Shown: positions 45,071 through 57,496 of the stretch, in pieces
Layout of the letters: every line of letters starts with the position of its first letter
Position numbering within the stretch: position 1 is the stretch's first letter
Source of the DNA: Apodospora peruviana
Lineage: Eukaryota > Ascomycota > Sordariomycetes > Sordariales > Lasiosphaeriaceae
Direction: 5' to 3'
Length of the DNA stretch: 64,000 nt
NCBI GenBank assembly: GCA_033439685.1
Contig: JAUEDM010000007.1
Coordinates: forward strand, 186,001 to 250,000
Position numbers and translations under genes: made by a program
The notes under the pieces: model-generated
The model's database searches: none
The model's input: the letters and a program-made list of their open reading frames with translations, nothing else
What the model was told of the DNA's origin: nothing

Positions 45071-47406
45071 CACCTTCTAGGGGCGAGAGGTAGATAGGCG
45101 ACGCTCGTACTGCAGTTGGCTTGGAAAATGAAGTTCAGCCATCGAGATTGTCACGTTGCTGACCACCTTGATACCAGATCTTAATTAAATAACTATGCGT
45201 GTTGGAAGTACGTTTGTTATTCGAATTCCTCAGGCTATCGCGTACGACAGTCGTCTCAAGGGCCGATGTTGCTGGAGACGGCATGATGATTGAAGAGAAG
45301 TTGTTGAAGTTGAGCCTGTGAGCGTGAGAGCCGCAGCGATGTGAAGGTGTTGTTCAGTTCAGCAAAGACGTAAGAACCGGTTATCAGTTGGTAGTGTCAC
45401 ATGCGCAACCATGTAAACACTCTCATTGGGAAGATTACCACCCTTATCAGGAACCATGGGCATCTATGTCGGTAACATGGCGCGGAACGTTGCTTCACGT
45501 AAGCCGGTTAGCCGGCAAATCCCTTGGCTGTTTCAGTAAAACTTCGTTAACATTGATCATTTACACTGGAAGTACCTGATGAAGTAATTATAAGCCAATC
45601 ATTACGGGTACTCACCCCGTAGTGTTGTGAGGCTCAGCCTTTATCTATACCTCAGTTAAGAGCAAGGCCAAGCTTGGCCCCAGTCTCCCTTGAGAGCAGT
45701 GGTTTGGAATCTCGAAAGGTCAATGTCTGTGCGTTGGGCACGAAAGAGCCCGTGAAGGTTCGGATAACGACCAGATTACCGGAAAGATTAAGGTGAGCTG
45801 GTAGTGATAGTGATTGGACAAGATCGGTGTGACTCGAAGTCACAAGTTCCATAAAAACGCCTCTTGACTCTTTTACGCGTACCAACAGAAAAAAAAAAGA
45901 TAAACCTTACATAAACTCCCACAGCCCCGGTGGTAATCCTTGGCTACCGGTGCATTGGAATCAATAAAACCTCCGGCAGGCACGATGCCGTCCACTGGGA
46001 GTTGAAGTCTCAGTTGGCCCCGTCCCGAGGGCAGTTCGTCGCCGGTCTAGGCCGGTTCGGGAGTAGTTGTGCCAGGTCCGGAGCGGGGGGCCCACCAACA
46101 CGGACCAAACTAGTCAGACCCCACTCGGTCTGGAGATTGACGCGCCTGATTGGCTCTGCGGTCGGCATTCGCTGCTTGTCAGGCCATTGTGATCCTGAAT
46201 TACCAATTAGTTTGTTTTAGTGATGGAATAATTCCACAGTGTCTGTGAATATTTTCATATTGGCCGTTGACCTTGTTTTTCGCGGTCCGATTGAGGGCGA
46301 CGATGAGTGTCTGTGAATCGAGAAATGAGAAAACCCGAAATCGGAGGAACAACTGCCATGGCAGATGTGCGAGAGGGGGAAAGAGAGGAAGGAAAAGCCA
46401 GGGCTCAAGTGGGGAAAGTGTCATGTCACCCAGATGTGTGTGTGGGGCACAGGGAAGAAGGAACCGTGGTACCGATGCAAGTGATAGAAAGGTGGAGGTG
46501 GAGGTGGAGAGGCACAAGTTCGGAGTCGCACTGAATGACGGGCACCTTCCACAGCACAGTGTGTGTGTGCCTCCTTCTTCAGGTGTCTTTTCCGTCGGGT
46601 TCCATTCGGCGATGTGAATTGCCCGGGACCTGGCTTTCCGTCGGGCAATCCATTTTTCACAATGGCAATTCCAGGTTGCTGCGAAAGAAGAAGTGGCATT
46701 GACCGAAAAAGCAACAACATCAAGCAGAAAATTGAATACGGAATATTGGATGGAACTAAAAGTGAACGGCAGGCTGTCAACCTGTCTGCAATGCAGCAGC
46801 AAAGACCGGTCCTTCCTGCAGCGGCATCTTCAGCGGTCTGCGCATGCGACAGCGACACGCCAGCACGAAGAGCAGGACAAAAGCAGGGCAGCAACCCATC
46901 CAAAAACACGCTTGGACTGTGATGAGACGGCGCGGTCGACGCTCGAGCACGCAAACCCAGGTCGCGATGGGGGGGTGGAAATTACCTCCCAGGATCCGGG
47001 TCAGCCGTCCCGGGCACAAGTGTGGGCGTCTTCTGCGGGAGCGTGGAGATTCTTGGAGAGCTTTTCGAGTCCTCGGGCGATTGGCCGCCGTCGCCTTCTA
47101 GAACGGTTCAGGGAAGCAGAACACCCCGGTCCCCATGGGCTTGAAGCGGACTTGAAGCGTTGGCACGCAGGGCCACGCTGCTGCACTTGGTTGAAACTAG
47201 ACAACTGGGGCCAAGAACCAGAAGTCGGAGACAGGTTTGAACAGCTGCAGCAGGAATCTTAAATCTTTGGTCTCTCCCGACGCCCCCATCGTCATTTCCA
47301 TCCATTTCCTGGTCTTGATGCTGTCGTGACAGACGACACGTCAGTTTTCGGTCGGTCTCTCCACCTCCCTCAGATTTCGGCTTCGGCAATCATCCGTTGG
47401 CGGTCC

Positions 47407-47472
47407 AGCCTGATCCCGATTAACGTTAAGCCTGATCCCGATTACCGTTAAGCCTGATTCCGATTACCGTTA
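47407..47472. repeat. Three tandem 22-bp repeats
   Basis: Three copies of AGCCTGATCCCGATTACCGTTA with two single-base differences, about 150 bp upstream of the Clr5-ankyrin start codon. Confidence 0.85.
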
Positions 47473-47619
47473 AGCCTCCCTCCTGTTGTGCGACGACCCG
47501 ACGATTGCGGGACCCGCACCTGCGACCGGGCGAAACGGGGCGACCGGCTACGGCGACGGACGGACGAACGGAAAGGAGAGGAACGGTGTGCCACAACGGC
47601 GACGACCGACGGCGGCGCC

Positions 47620-50108
47620 ATGGAGGTTGCCAGCAACACGACGGGGAGTCTCTCGCCTCCAGCCACCAAGACTCTTCGGCGGGGGCGACGCGAGAAGCCA
47701 TGGCCAGCGGCAAAGCAGAGGAAGCTCCTGCGGCTCTACGTCTGCACACAGAGTGAGCGCCTGCCGCTGGTGCGCATCTTGGAGCGGCTCAGAGATGGCG
47801 AATTCGACCCAAGGTGCGACCGAGTTTCATATGCATTGTGCTACGCTGGACAGTCGCTAACCAGGCGTGGATGCGATGGTGCTTCAGGCAGCGCAACTCG
47901 CACAAACACCTAAAATCCATGCTGCCAGATCGACGTATCGACGATTGGAGGCCGAGGGACCTGGCGACCATGCTTATTCGCGTCCGTTTCTTGAGGTCGG
48001 TAAGAGCAGAGCGACGGGTAAGGAGGCACCAAAGGAGGATAATGTGCGAACAGCCCATGATATCGCCGTCGCTCGCCATGTCACACGACGATGCCTTGGC
48101 ACCAATGGTTCACCATCCGGTCCTCAAGCCCACCCGTAGTAGAACCCCTTATATCAAGGCCGAGCCTACCGGTTCAACACCGCCAACCGGCGGCGCTGAA
48201 TCGACGGCCACGCCCGAGAGCTATCCCAGGCCGAGATCCCCTTCCATATCTTCCAACATCACGTCATCCTCCAAATCACCATCCGCAAAGTCGGCATCGA
48301 AACGCAGGTCCTGGGCTTCGGTGTTATCAAGCATCTCATCCGGCATCTCCAGTCTGGCCCGCTCGACTTCAACAGCTTCATCGAAGGGAATCCCCCATAA
48401 CGAATCAGGTGCCACCACGGCATTGAGTAAGTTGAGCCGTGAGGATTTTCTGTCTCTCCTGGAAGAGAAGCCGGACCACAGGTCCGTAGCGAGCAGAGGA
48501 GGAGCCAAGAATGGCAAGGCCAAAACAAGCAAGGTCACCGCCCTGAAGAACCCGACAGCTTTGTTCCGACGAAATCCGTATTCCGATGTCAACCCGACAA
48601 CCGAGGAGTTGAATGGTGCCATTGTCAGCATGTGCTGTGCTTCCTACATCGGCTCAACTACTCATATCTGCGTCCATGAGCGACTATCGAGAGCCATCGA
48701 GGCACAACGGTCCGAAGGGCCCGCGTTCTGCCAGTTTTACGTGACTGATGCCGAAGCCAACGAGGTCGACAGATTCGGCAACACCCTCCTTCACGTCGCC
48801 GCAAGATGGGGCGCCCGAATCTCCCTCCTTATCCTCATCCTCCGACACACGCATGACGTTCAGATGGTCAACCAGCGCGGCGAGACCTTTCTCCACGTCT
48901 ACGATCCCCCTTCACGCCCAAGGCTCCGTGCTGCGTCGTTCCTCAACTTGGTCCGGTGTCTGCGGTCCAGAGGCTTCGACTTTTGCCAACGCGACACCGA
49001 GCGGCAAACCTTCTTGCACAAACTGGTCACCAAAAAGGCGTTCCCGGTTGAGATAATGCACTGTCTCTTCCGGGAAGTTGGCCACGGCACCTCACGGTTC
49101 CTCGTGGCCACCAAGTCCTCCAACGACGAGCGGTTATGGCACTGCGTGCGCAAGAACCTGGTGCAGCATTCCTCCAAACTACACCGCGTTTTCGGGGACG
49201 AGATCGAGTTCGTCCGGCGCTACCTACCCGAGTTTTCCGATTCCCGAACATCATCCCGCGATGCCATGACTCCTAGGTCTGGACGCATGTCCTGGGAAGA
49301 CGACGACTGCCGTAGCCAGCAACAACACCGAATGAGTACCACCAGCAGCATGGTCAGCGCCGGCAGCCAAACGCAAACCGCGAAGCGGACAGCCTTGATG
49401 GAATTGCTCCGCCGCATCGCCTCCGGACGCGACTCGTCCGACAAAGACCTTGAAACCCGCATCGAGAAGGCGTTGGGCCTGCTTACCGCGGATGGCGTAG
49501 CTGTGAAGATGTCTAATTCGGAGCTGGCGACGCTTCTGAACGAGCGCGACACCGAAGGCAACGCCGCGCTGCACTACGCGGCCGAGTTTGGCATCGTGGC
49601 AGCGGTCAAGTACCTCTGCGCGCACAATGCGCAGGTCAACGCATTCAACAACTGCGGCAATACACCTCTTCAGCTGGTCAAGTACGCGATCCAGCGCACC
49701 GACGTCACCTCGGATGTACACATGGAGGCCCGCTATCTGCGCTGTGCGGTGTTGCTACTCGAGCGCGGCGCCATCGACCAGAGCAAGTTGGTGTCGGAAA
49801 AGAGCATGATTTATCCGTACGACGTGTTTGATGGGAGCGAGAGGTGTATCGCGAATCTGGTCAACCAGGGCGTGGCGAATCAGTGCAAGGGCTTGCATCT
49901 GCTATCGAACTCGTCCGACGGGATGGCGGGTAGGCATCCGCACCATCACCACCATCACCACCATCACCACTTTATGCAGGACCACACCGGACGGATGATG
50001 GACGGGTTCCAGCGGCAGGATGGGTTGGCTGGGCCGAGTGGTAGTGGTGGTGGACATGCGAACGACCAGGGAATGTCGTTGGAGTTCGAGACGTCGTACT
50101 TGTCTTGA
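47620..50108 (+). CDS. Clr5-like domain and ankyrin-repeat protein
   Basis: Exons are 47620-47813 and 47888-50108, giving 804 residues. The 74-bp intron has a CTAAC branch point and is the only splice that keeps frame and the domain alignment. Residues about 30-90 look like the fungal Clr5-type domain (QRKLLRLYVCTQSERLPLVR, then RNSHKHLKSMLP after the splice). A Ser/Pro-rich linker follows. Residues about 320-430 and 620-720 hold ankyrin-like units (DRFGNTLLHVAARWGARISL, EGNAALHYAAEFGIVAAVKY). Near the C-terminus there is a histidine tract of about nine residues. Ankyrin repeats imply protein binding, and Clr5-like domains are often linked to DNA or chromatin in fungi. A regulatory nuclear role is therefore inferred. 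Confidence 0.85.
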
Positions 50109-52605
50109 GAGTGCCGATTTCTTCTCCGTTGCGTCTGGGTCGCCGTTCGTTGCGTCCCTTCACTGGGATGTTGTTAGTCTGGCGGTTGACATTTTCTTTG
50201 TTCATGGGCGCATTTCCTTGGGTTTTGCTCTTGCGATGAATGGTGACTGAAGAGAGATGTATATGGGTTGACATATATGGGGCATTGTACCAGCGTGGAG
50301 TGGAGTGATTTTGGGTTGGATGTTGTGTTTCAGTCATTTTCTTATGGGAATGGACAACGACGAGTCACGATGATGTTGTTTGTGCTTGCTTGTCTTGCAC
50401 TCTCACGCTCTCTGCAGCTTTCTTTTGTATCTTGTCGTCGATGAAATGTATATGTTCCAAATATTCCCGGAGGGGAGGTCTCAGTTTTCTAGAACTGAGA
50501 TTTTTGGATACCCGGAGTTGGAGTTCATGTTCTTATTTGGTTCTGCTTCCGTTCTCGTTCCTTCGTTCGTTTTTTCTTTTAAATACCATTTTGTATCACA
50601 TGAGTTAATCTGGTAGCGTATCAGGTACAAACAAGGAGAAGTTAAATACAATCACTCATTGGATGTGTGGGTTTGTGAGACGGCGTTTTCCCTGCTAATG
50701 TTGGATGGATGGCGGACGAAGGAAGACGAGGACCGGGCCGTCAGATAAACACCTTCGAGACGTATAAGAACGAGTGCGAACGACGGAGAAGAAACATAGC
50801 AATGAAAAGGAGCGGTCTGCCTCCCTTTAATTGTCATCGGCAATCGGCAGTGGTAATTTGTCTCAGGCTGCTGGGGACCTGCATCCGATCCCGAGACAGA
50901 AACTTTGAAGAAATCGCGTGGGAAGGGAACCCAAGACAACGAACAGACGCGGAAGGTCTCGCACATCCATCCAGATGTACTTCATCAATGTGCGCGCTGT
51001 TCAATGGCTCAAAGAAGACTGATCTGTAACTCGTGACTCCATCAAGATATGGGGCCCGGTTGAGAACGGTAGGCTCACATCCGGCCCTACCGCGCGGACA
51101 CGGACAAGGACAGCGGCGGGACCGATCAACAGGCAGTGGAGAGACCAAAGACGTCCGGCTAGGCATAAAAGCAAGCTTTGCCCAGCGATCGCTGCACCGG
51201 CACAAGATGGTCTTGCAAGTCGCAATCTGAAGTGCCTTGACGAGGCAGAATGTGCCCTTTTTATGAACAAGGGGATTTGAAGACCTGTTACGGGAATGAC
51301 GCAACGAGCGCTCCGATCAGTTGGGTGTCGCGTTCCTAGCCCTATTTCACAGATATACCCAATTTAAACACATTTTTGATGGCATCGAAGTCTTGTTCTC
51401 TGCGGCTGAAAAAAAATATGGTCAAAAATGCTGACTTCGGTGACTTGGCAGGCTTGGATGCCGCTTTTGGATGGTGGCTGTGGCGATGACTGATGGTAGC
51501 CGCAGATCGTTCAGGGGTTCAAATCAATTGTGCATTTTGCAGCCTGCATTCGGTCGGAGACGAACGGGCGCGTTAGCTAACATTCTTTGGTGCAACTGCA
51601 TGGTAAAATTGTTAAGGCATTTACACACACCATCGACGCCACGAAATGCCAGACAAGACAATGCAAGTGGGGGGGGGGGGGGAGGGGGGTGCGCGTTTAC
51701 CGAAAGACAGAGAGAAAAGGAGACCTGGAACGGGCATCCAGCCCGACTCGGTCGGTGTCCTCCGACTCTCCCGTTTTCTAATCGAAATCGCGCCGACTCT
51801 GACTCGTATTTTCGGTGGTGCATTGAAGTCGGGTTCATGGGTCAGTCATCTGCCAAGAAGATACGTGGAAAACGGGAATAATGGGTCTGCTGTTGAATTG
51901 CGATGCAACGTTTTCCCGTTTTCTGTCCAAGGGAGACGACGCGTATTTCGCGTTTAAGAGAAAATCCCACCAAAAGCCAAGATTGACGGGAGTTGACTTC
52001 TCGATCAAAGTTCTGACGTTCCCTTCTCGTCTCTTTTTTTACGCTGCGCCGCAAGGCGGCCGCTGGCCAATGACGCCACGGTGGATGTGTGCATCGGGCA
52101 GGAGAACACCGCAATGCGAGTGGGGATTACTCGTGTTTTTTTTCTGTGAGGCTCGATCGTGCCTGCGGTTGCCTCGTGTTGATCAGTGGAGACTTACAGT
52201 GGGATGTTACTGGTTGCTGCGCTGCCAGACAGGGCAGGTACTGGGTGCTGGCCAGAAGGGAAAAGGCCAGCAGGGGCTAGCGTGGAGTGACAACAGGCCA
52301 GCCCAGGTACGAAGTCCCGGGTGGCGCCTTATCAATTCATCCATGGATCCCACGCCGAAATGCAATCTCCTCCGTCCCTTTCTGCTGTCTCTTAAACCTG
52401 CCTTTCAGTTCCTTCTTCACCACCGACACTCGCTTTTTGTGCAAAAAATCCCAATTGACGTTTTTTGCCATTCGTCAAGTTACACTCGTTTTTCTAAACA
52501 AACAGTCTCTCGTTATTATACCACACTCGCTTCATACCGCCTCTTCGATACCCTCGACGACGAAAAAATCAACATAATTTCTCCGTAAAAACCAAAACCA
52601 TCAAA
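50109..52605. other. 2.5 kb intergenic region, promoter of Kre9-like gene
   Basis: No gene is supported. It includes a G14 run at 51669-51682 followed by a G6 run. The last 230 bp before 52606 are pyrimidine-rich, ending in CATCAAAATG. This is the type of leader common in highly expressed fungal genes. Confidence 0.5.
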
Positions 52606-53214
52606 ATGCGCGCCTCCGTCATCGCCGCCGCGTTCTTCGCTGCCTGCGCTCAGGCCATCAAGGTCACCACCCCGACCAAGAACCAGGAGGTTGATCTGTC
52701 CGCCGGCTTCAAGGTGACGTGGGACGTGGTCAGCTCCGACCCCGACTCGGCCCATCTGTATCTTGTCAACATGGCCGGCGGCCACACCCCTTACAGCAAG
52801 GACCTGGGCGAGGTCGACCTGAAGAAGGGTTCATTCGTTGTCACCCTGGACGACGTCACCCCTCAAGAGGGCTACCAGTTCAACATCCAGAGCGTGAACG
52901 AGGACAACATGGGCATCCTCGCCCAGTCCCAGCAGTTCGAGGTCATCAAGCCCAAGAAGACCACCACCACCTCGTCCAGCTCCTCCACCGAGTCATCCGC
53001 CTCTAGCACCATCACCGTCGTCTCGTCGTCGTCTGTCCCCGCTGACGCTTCCGGCTCGACTACCCTCTCGACCACCACCACCGGCACCGCCGGCACCAAG
53101 GCCTCGTCCACTGCTAGCTCGTCGACCTCCCAGGCTGCTGCGCCGACTGGCGGCGCTGTCCAGGGTGGTAGCCTGCTTGCCCTGGCTGTTGGTCTCGTCG
53201 CCATCATTGCTTAA
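52606..53214 (+). CDS. GPI-anchored Kre9/Knh1-like cell-wall protein
   Basis: A single-exon protein of 202 residues. Residues 1-17 are a signal peptide (MRASVIAAAFFAACAQA). Residues 18-115 form the Kre9/Knh1-type Ig-like domain (TPTKNQEVDLSAGFKVTWDV, GYQFNIQSVNEDN). A Ser/Thr-rich O-glycosylated stalk follows (about 117-180). The last 20 residues are hydrophobic (GGSLLALAVGLVAIIA), a GPI-addition signal. Such proteins sit on the plasma membrane or in the wall; yeast relatives affect beta-1,6-glucan, though most filamentous-fungal members have no proven function. Strong GC-ending codons and a pyrimidine-rich leader suggest high expression. Confidence 0.93.
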   Translation: MRASVIAAAFFAACAQAIKVTTPTKNQEVDLSAGFKVTWDVVSSDPDSAHLYLVNMAGGHTPYSKDLGEVDLKKGSFVVTLDDVTPQEGYQFNIQSVNEDNMGILAQSQQFEVIKPKKTTTTSSSSSTESSASSTITVVSSSSVPADASGSTTLSTTTTGTAGTKASSTASSSTSQAAAPTGGAVQGGSLLALAVGLVAIIA

Positions 53215-54892
53215 GTGATCCGGCTTAGGATAACTGGAAAGAAACGGTACAAACTACTTTGGATAATCGATTACATAACAGCAAGCGTCATGGGTGGTGT
53301 ATGGCGTTTGGAAAGAGGAGGCGGAAAACAGGACAGATGATAGGGTCTTTGTAGAGGGTATGAAGGAAGGGAATTGGACGTTAAATGTGTATGTTCCCTT
53401 CGCGTGATCTTCCAACGAATCTTTTGATGTCCGGAATCTTTTTTGGGATAAATGTTACGCCGACTTGTGCATGTATTACACTACACCATATAATAGGGGG
53501 TTTGGACTTACCTCTGGCCATTTGAGTTTGCTCTTTTCTTTGTGTTTGGCAGGATAGACTTGATGGAATGACAATTTACATATTGGAGAGCTCGGTTTCT
53601 TGTCTATATCTTACTTTATCGTATAAAGCTTTCATGACTTGCTCGCTCTTAGACATCTTGTTCAGTCAGCTATCTTGATGGGTGGGATATCATCTACATA
53701 ATTACATAATCCCGTACTTGATTCGATCTCTCTATATATCATTACCACACTGCCACCGATGAACTCGTCATCATCGATGTTTCTCCTCAAATTGAACCTT
53801 AGCTCTTAGGACCGTCCTCGTACTTACATCACTGCATCTTGGATGGTGGTTTTGAACATTTTGAACATCAAGTTGTGCTTGCACAAACCGTCCACCTGTG
53901 TTCCAACAATGGGTTTTCAGTCCAACTTTGTTCGCCAGGTATTTATCGAGTATCTCCCCCGCTGCTTGTAAGGAATTCTTCATTGGCTTGGCTGCCGTCA
54001 GGTTAGTATCACTACGAGACATTCCCTGGAACTGGTGGCAGCAGCGACTACCTTCAATGGAATAGCTACCTTAGCTATAAGTAAGGGGTCGCTCCCTTTT
54101 GAAGCATCCCCAACGCTCCATATTCACCACAGTTCTTGCCTGCCAACGACGAATCTGCTGCATTAATTTGTGGTTGTCAGAACACAACAAACTCCCGCAA
54201 GTAGTTTCTTGTAGAATATATAGTAGTACCCACCACAATCAGTCTGAGGTAACTTTTGGTGGCCCAGATGCATGAGAATGTTTCCAGTCCCTGTTGCTTA
54301 AGTATGTTCGCAGCTTCCTGCCCTTGAAACAGTACCGAGATCGTCCGCTACACGTCGATCAACTACCATATAGCCCGGACCATATAACTAGCTGCCGCAG
54401 ATGGGCCGTCTAATAATAATACGGAAAATATCAAGGAACGTTTCTGAAAAAAGCGTTTCTCGGAAGGAGCCGCCGCCTGGGCAAAACATTGCGGGGGAAG
54501 CTTTCCTCTCTGTGAGATGTTCATCTCAAATTTGACACACAGTCCGCGAGTTATTAGCCAAATTGCGGCCATTCAGGAGAGAGCGGCCGACTCCCAGCAA
54601 CTCTTCCCACCCCAACTCGGCATTTAGGCTGCTGCCCTGTCCAATATCTCGGAATTGATTCGCCAAGACAAGATATACATCCGGCCTATGTTCGCCATCT
54701 GTGGGGAAACAGTAATAAATGTCAGGGCGGCGGAAGAGGATGGCCACGCACGATGTTGGAATGAGTCTGGGGTTAATACTAATTATCTTTGGTCCCGGTC
54801 CCGGTTGGAAGACTGCTTCCTCTCTGTTCTTTGTTGTTTCAGTCTCTTCCCTTTATCGGCCGTTCTAAACATCACAGCTCGACGACGACATC
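53215..54892. other. Intergenic region
   Basis: 3' flank of the Kre9-like gene, then AT-rich sequence and the promoter of the beta-propeller gene. No coding region was recognised. Confidence 0.5.
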
Positions 54893-55780
54893 ATGTTGCA
54901 ACTACAGCAAGCTCTGCTGGGCTGCCTGCCCCTGCTTCTGTCGCTGACCAGCGCAGCGCCGGCGGCGGCCATCGTCGAGTCCCGCCAGGCCGCAGCCGCC
55001 CAAGTCGTGCGGATCAGCTCGATCGAGAACGTGGCCGTCAGACCAAACGGCCAGATCCTGGCGACCAACATGAACAGCGCCAACCTGTACGCCGTCGACC
55101 CGGTCGCCAAGACCTCCAAGACCGCCATTTCTGTGTCAGGCGCGTCGGGGCTGAGCGGCATCGCCGAGTACGCGCCCGACGTGTTCGCCGTGATCGGCGG
55201 GAAAGGAATCTACAAGGTCGACTTCACGGGCTCCGCACCGAAATCGAGCCTGATCAAGACCATCACGGAAGCCAACAACCTCAACGGGCTCGCGACGTTC
55301 GACAACTCGACGCTGCTGGTCGCCGACGCCGGCAAGGGTTCCGTGTACAAGTTCGACGTCAACACGGGCGCTTACAGCGTCGCCATCACGGACCCGACCA
55401 TGGCGCCGTCGGGGGGCATCCCGTTTGGCATCGACGGGATCAAGTACAGGGACGGTGTTGTGTGGTACACGAATATCTTTAAGAATTCGTTTCATAAGGT
55501 TGCCGTTGATCCGGCTACGGCCAAGCCGACTGGTGCCGTCACGACGCTGTGGACGAACCTCATGGGTGATGATCTGTGCTTTGGGCCTAATGGAAAGATC
55601 TATGTGGCTACCAACAGCAAGAACTCGCTTGTTGAAGTCGATCCGGCTGTTGGCAAGCCGACTAGTGTTGGGAGTGTTACCGGGTCGACTTCGTGCGCTT
55701 TTGGTCGCACTGCGACGGATAGCAATGTTGCGTATGTTGGTGCTGGGCAGGGTGTTTTTGCTATCACGATTAAGGTCTAG
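54893..55780 (+). CDS. Secreted SMP-30/hetero-Diels-Alderase-like beta-propeller
   Basis: A single-exon protein of 295 residues. Residues 1-22 form a signal peptide. The rest is a set of repeated four-stranded units (VRPNGQILATNMNSANLYAV, LLVADAGKGSVYKFD, GPNGKIYVATNSKNSLVEVD), as in six-bladed propellers of the SMP-30/gluconolactonase/strictosidine-synthase group. Fungal members with signal peptides include hetero-Diels-Alderases of tropolone-sesquiterpenoid pathways (AsR5/EupF type), but many relatives are not in such clusters. No terpene or polyketide enzyme lies next to it here, so a role in natural-product cyclisation cannot be assumed. Metal-binding acidic residues of classical SMP-30 were not identified with confidence. 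Confidence 0.85.
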   Translation: MLQLQQALLGCLPLLLSLTSAAPAAAIVESRQAAAAQVVRISSIENVAVRPNGQILATNMNSANLYAVDPVAKTSKTAISVSGASGLSGIAEYAPDVFAVIGGKGIYKVDFTGSAPKSSLIKTITEANNLNGLATFDNSTLLVADAGKGSVYKFDVNTGAYSVAITDPTMAPSGGIPFGIDGIKYRDGVVWYTNIFKNSFHKVAVDPATAKPTGAVTTLWTNLMGDDLCFGPNGKIYVATNSKNSLVEVDPAVGKPTSVGSVTGSTSCAFGRTATDSNVAYVGAGQGVFAITIKV

Positions 55781-56270
55781 ATGCCGTGGGTGGTGAAGCG
55801 AGGAGTGGTGTGGCGGGGGTGGGGTATGAGTTGAAGAGGGTGCCTTGTACGCTGTACACGGTAGAGGATGTACAAAGGTAGGTAGATATCCGAGGGAAAA
55901 TTGGAATATTAATTAGTTTAGAATTAACAAATTTAATATGCATGGTGGAAAGCTGCCTGGCCGGGAAGCTGCCGCCCTTACGCGCCGGAGCTCAGTGTTA
56001 GTGGTTCAAGCTGCTAGATTCATGCAGAAAACGAGAACAACCTATGCATGTGTGCCACCAGGCGTAAGTTGGTTGCCTGAGCTGGACCTGAAGTTTGTCT
56101 CCGAGCCTCGTTGACCATCCTTCTTACTCTTTGCATCAACGACTTCAACTCGCCGACGACCTCACTGACACCGCATAACTCAACTCCAACCATAACGTGT
56201 CACGTTGAATGAATATCCCATAGTCAATACTGGCTGTTTCACTGTCATGGAACTACTAATCTCAATGATC
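55781..56270. other. Intergenic region
   Basis: 3' flank of the propeller gene. I looked for the missing upstream exons of the following CorA-like fragment and found none. Confidence 0.45.
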
Positions 56271-56698
56271 CTAGCTAGTTGTTCTCCTTCCTGGCTCACG
56301 AAGACTCAAACACCAACATTGAAGTCGCAGAAGCCAGCAAGATGCTTGCTGAGGAAGCCCGCCGCGACGGTTCATCCATGAAGACCATCGCCATCCTGAC
56401 CATGTTATTCCTGCCTGCCACCTTCTTCTCCACGCTCTTCTCCATGCCCTCACTCGGCTGGGACCAGCCCGACAAGATCGCCCTGTACTGGGCCTGCACA
56501 GTGCCCGTCACGGTAGCCACATTTGCGCTCTGGACATCCATCACTCAGCGTGAAGCTATTCGAATTCTGGCTCGGAACTTACGAGATTCTCTCAGGGAGA
56601 AGAGAAAGAAAACAGTGGTGGATCGCCCAGGTCCCGGGCGATGGCTGAGCAGACGCAAATCTAGAAGAAGGGTCCGCGATCCCACTGCCACTAGCTGA
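56271..56698 (+). pseudogene. 5'-truncated CorA-like Mg2+ transporter remnant
   Basis: The open stretch encodes only the C-terminal end of a fungal CorA-like cation transporter. The helix before the membrane (LFSFLAHEDSNTNIEVAEAS) is followed by two transmembrane segments. The first is about MKTIAILTMLFLPATFFST, where the conserved helix meets the pore; the second is IALYWACTVPVTVATFALW. A basic tail ends at a normal stop. A CTAG acceptor-like site directly precedes the coding match, as if this had been the last exon of a larger gene. The several hundred residues of cytosolic domain that should come first are missing, so this is most likely a truncated relic, unless a distant first exon exists. 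Confidence 0.7.
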
Positions 56699-57496
56699 AC
56701 CCCGGACGTCGCACCACTCTAGCTGGTCTGTAGTAACCGCAAACAACGGAGAAAATCTCTTCGTTTTAGCGGCACAATGGTAGCTTGCCCGATATTAGAG
56801 CCCGGGCTGCCACCTCGTCCGACATGGCGAACAGACTAAGACCATATACCGGTTTTGCCCTGGGAATCTATCTCCATAGTGTCTCGTGGTCAAATATTGA
56901 TTGGAATTGAGAAATTTGGTTTCATGTTTACCGGAGAAGGGGCATTTTCCTCAAATATTAATGGTACCACAATCAGTTCTAGTATATCCCCATTGTATGA
57001 GCAGAATACATTTCACACAACCCCATCCTTCGTTATAACAAGTGGTATCACAACTATAAATCGCATTGATAAAAACCACTATTGTCGCTCTCCACCCAGT
57101 AAACTTCAGGTTGTGCGTACCTAGGGAATGGACTCGTTCCAAACCTGGCAACCTCTTCCTCCTGGCGGTTTGACTGACAGTCTTCTCAACGCTCTTTCCG
57201 TCATTGGTGGATTTGTCTTCAGACATTCAGGCCTGAGAAAGAGCCTTTATTCTGATTTTGGCAGTCAAAAACAACGCTTTATTTCTAGCAAACGAACACG
57301 CAAAATCTTGCAATCACAGAGCACCAACGCAACAATACAGCGTAGAATGTTGTGGCACCTACCTTACTCAAGTCACGTGTACACAGAGTCATCGAACATT
57401 CCAACGACAAATACTTGGGGGTGTCGGATTTCAGGGACCCCCCCCCTATTACCTACAAGTAATGACGATAAATTATACGCAGAGTACAGGTCCTAT
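56699..57496. other. Intergenic region
   Basis: Sequence between the CorA-like relic and the convergent end of the DUF6603 gene. Nothing coding was recognised. Confidence 0.45.

Larger units (their letters stand above)
43222..47619. other. 4.4 kb gene-poor region
   Basis: No gene can be supported. Composition switches between AT-rich (43.7-45.9 kb) and GC-rich (46-47.6 kb) parts. A near-perfect inverted repeat lies at 45032-45070 and a triple 22-bp tandem repeat at 47407-47472. The GC-rich end should contain the promoter and leader of the Clr5-ankyrin gene. Confidence 0.45.

Noticed and set aside
47814..47864. Shorter intron (51 bp) in the Clr5-ankyrin gene
   Set aside because: It gives the wrong phase and an early stop; the 74-bp version keeps frame and the domain match.
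49930..49975. CAC/CAT repeat as a possible non-coding microsatellite
   Set aside because: It lies in frame in the ankyrin gene and codes the histidine tract, so it is described with that gene.
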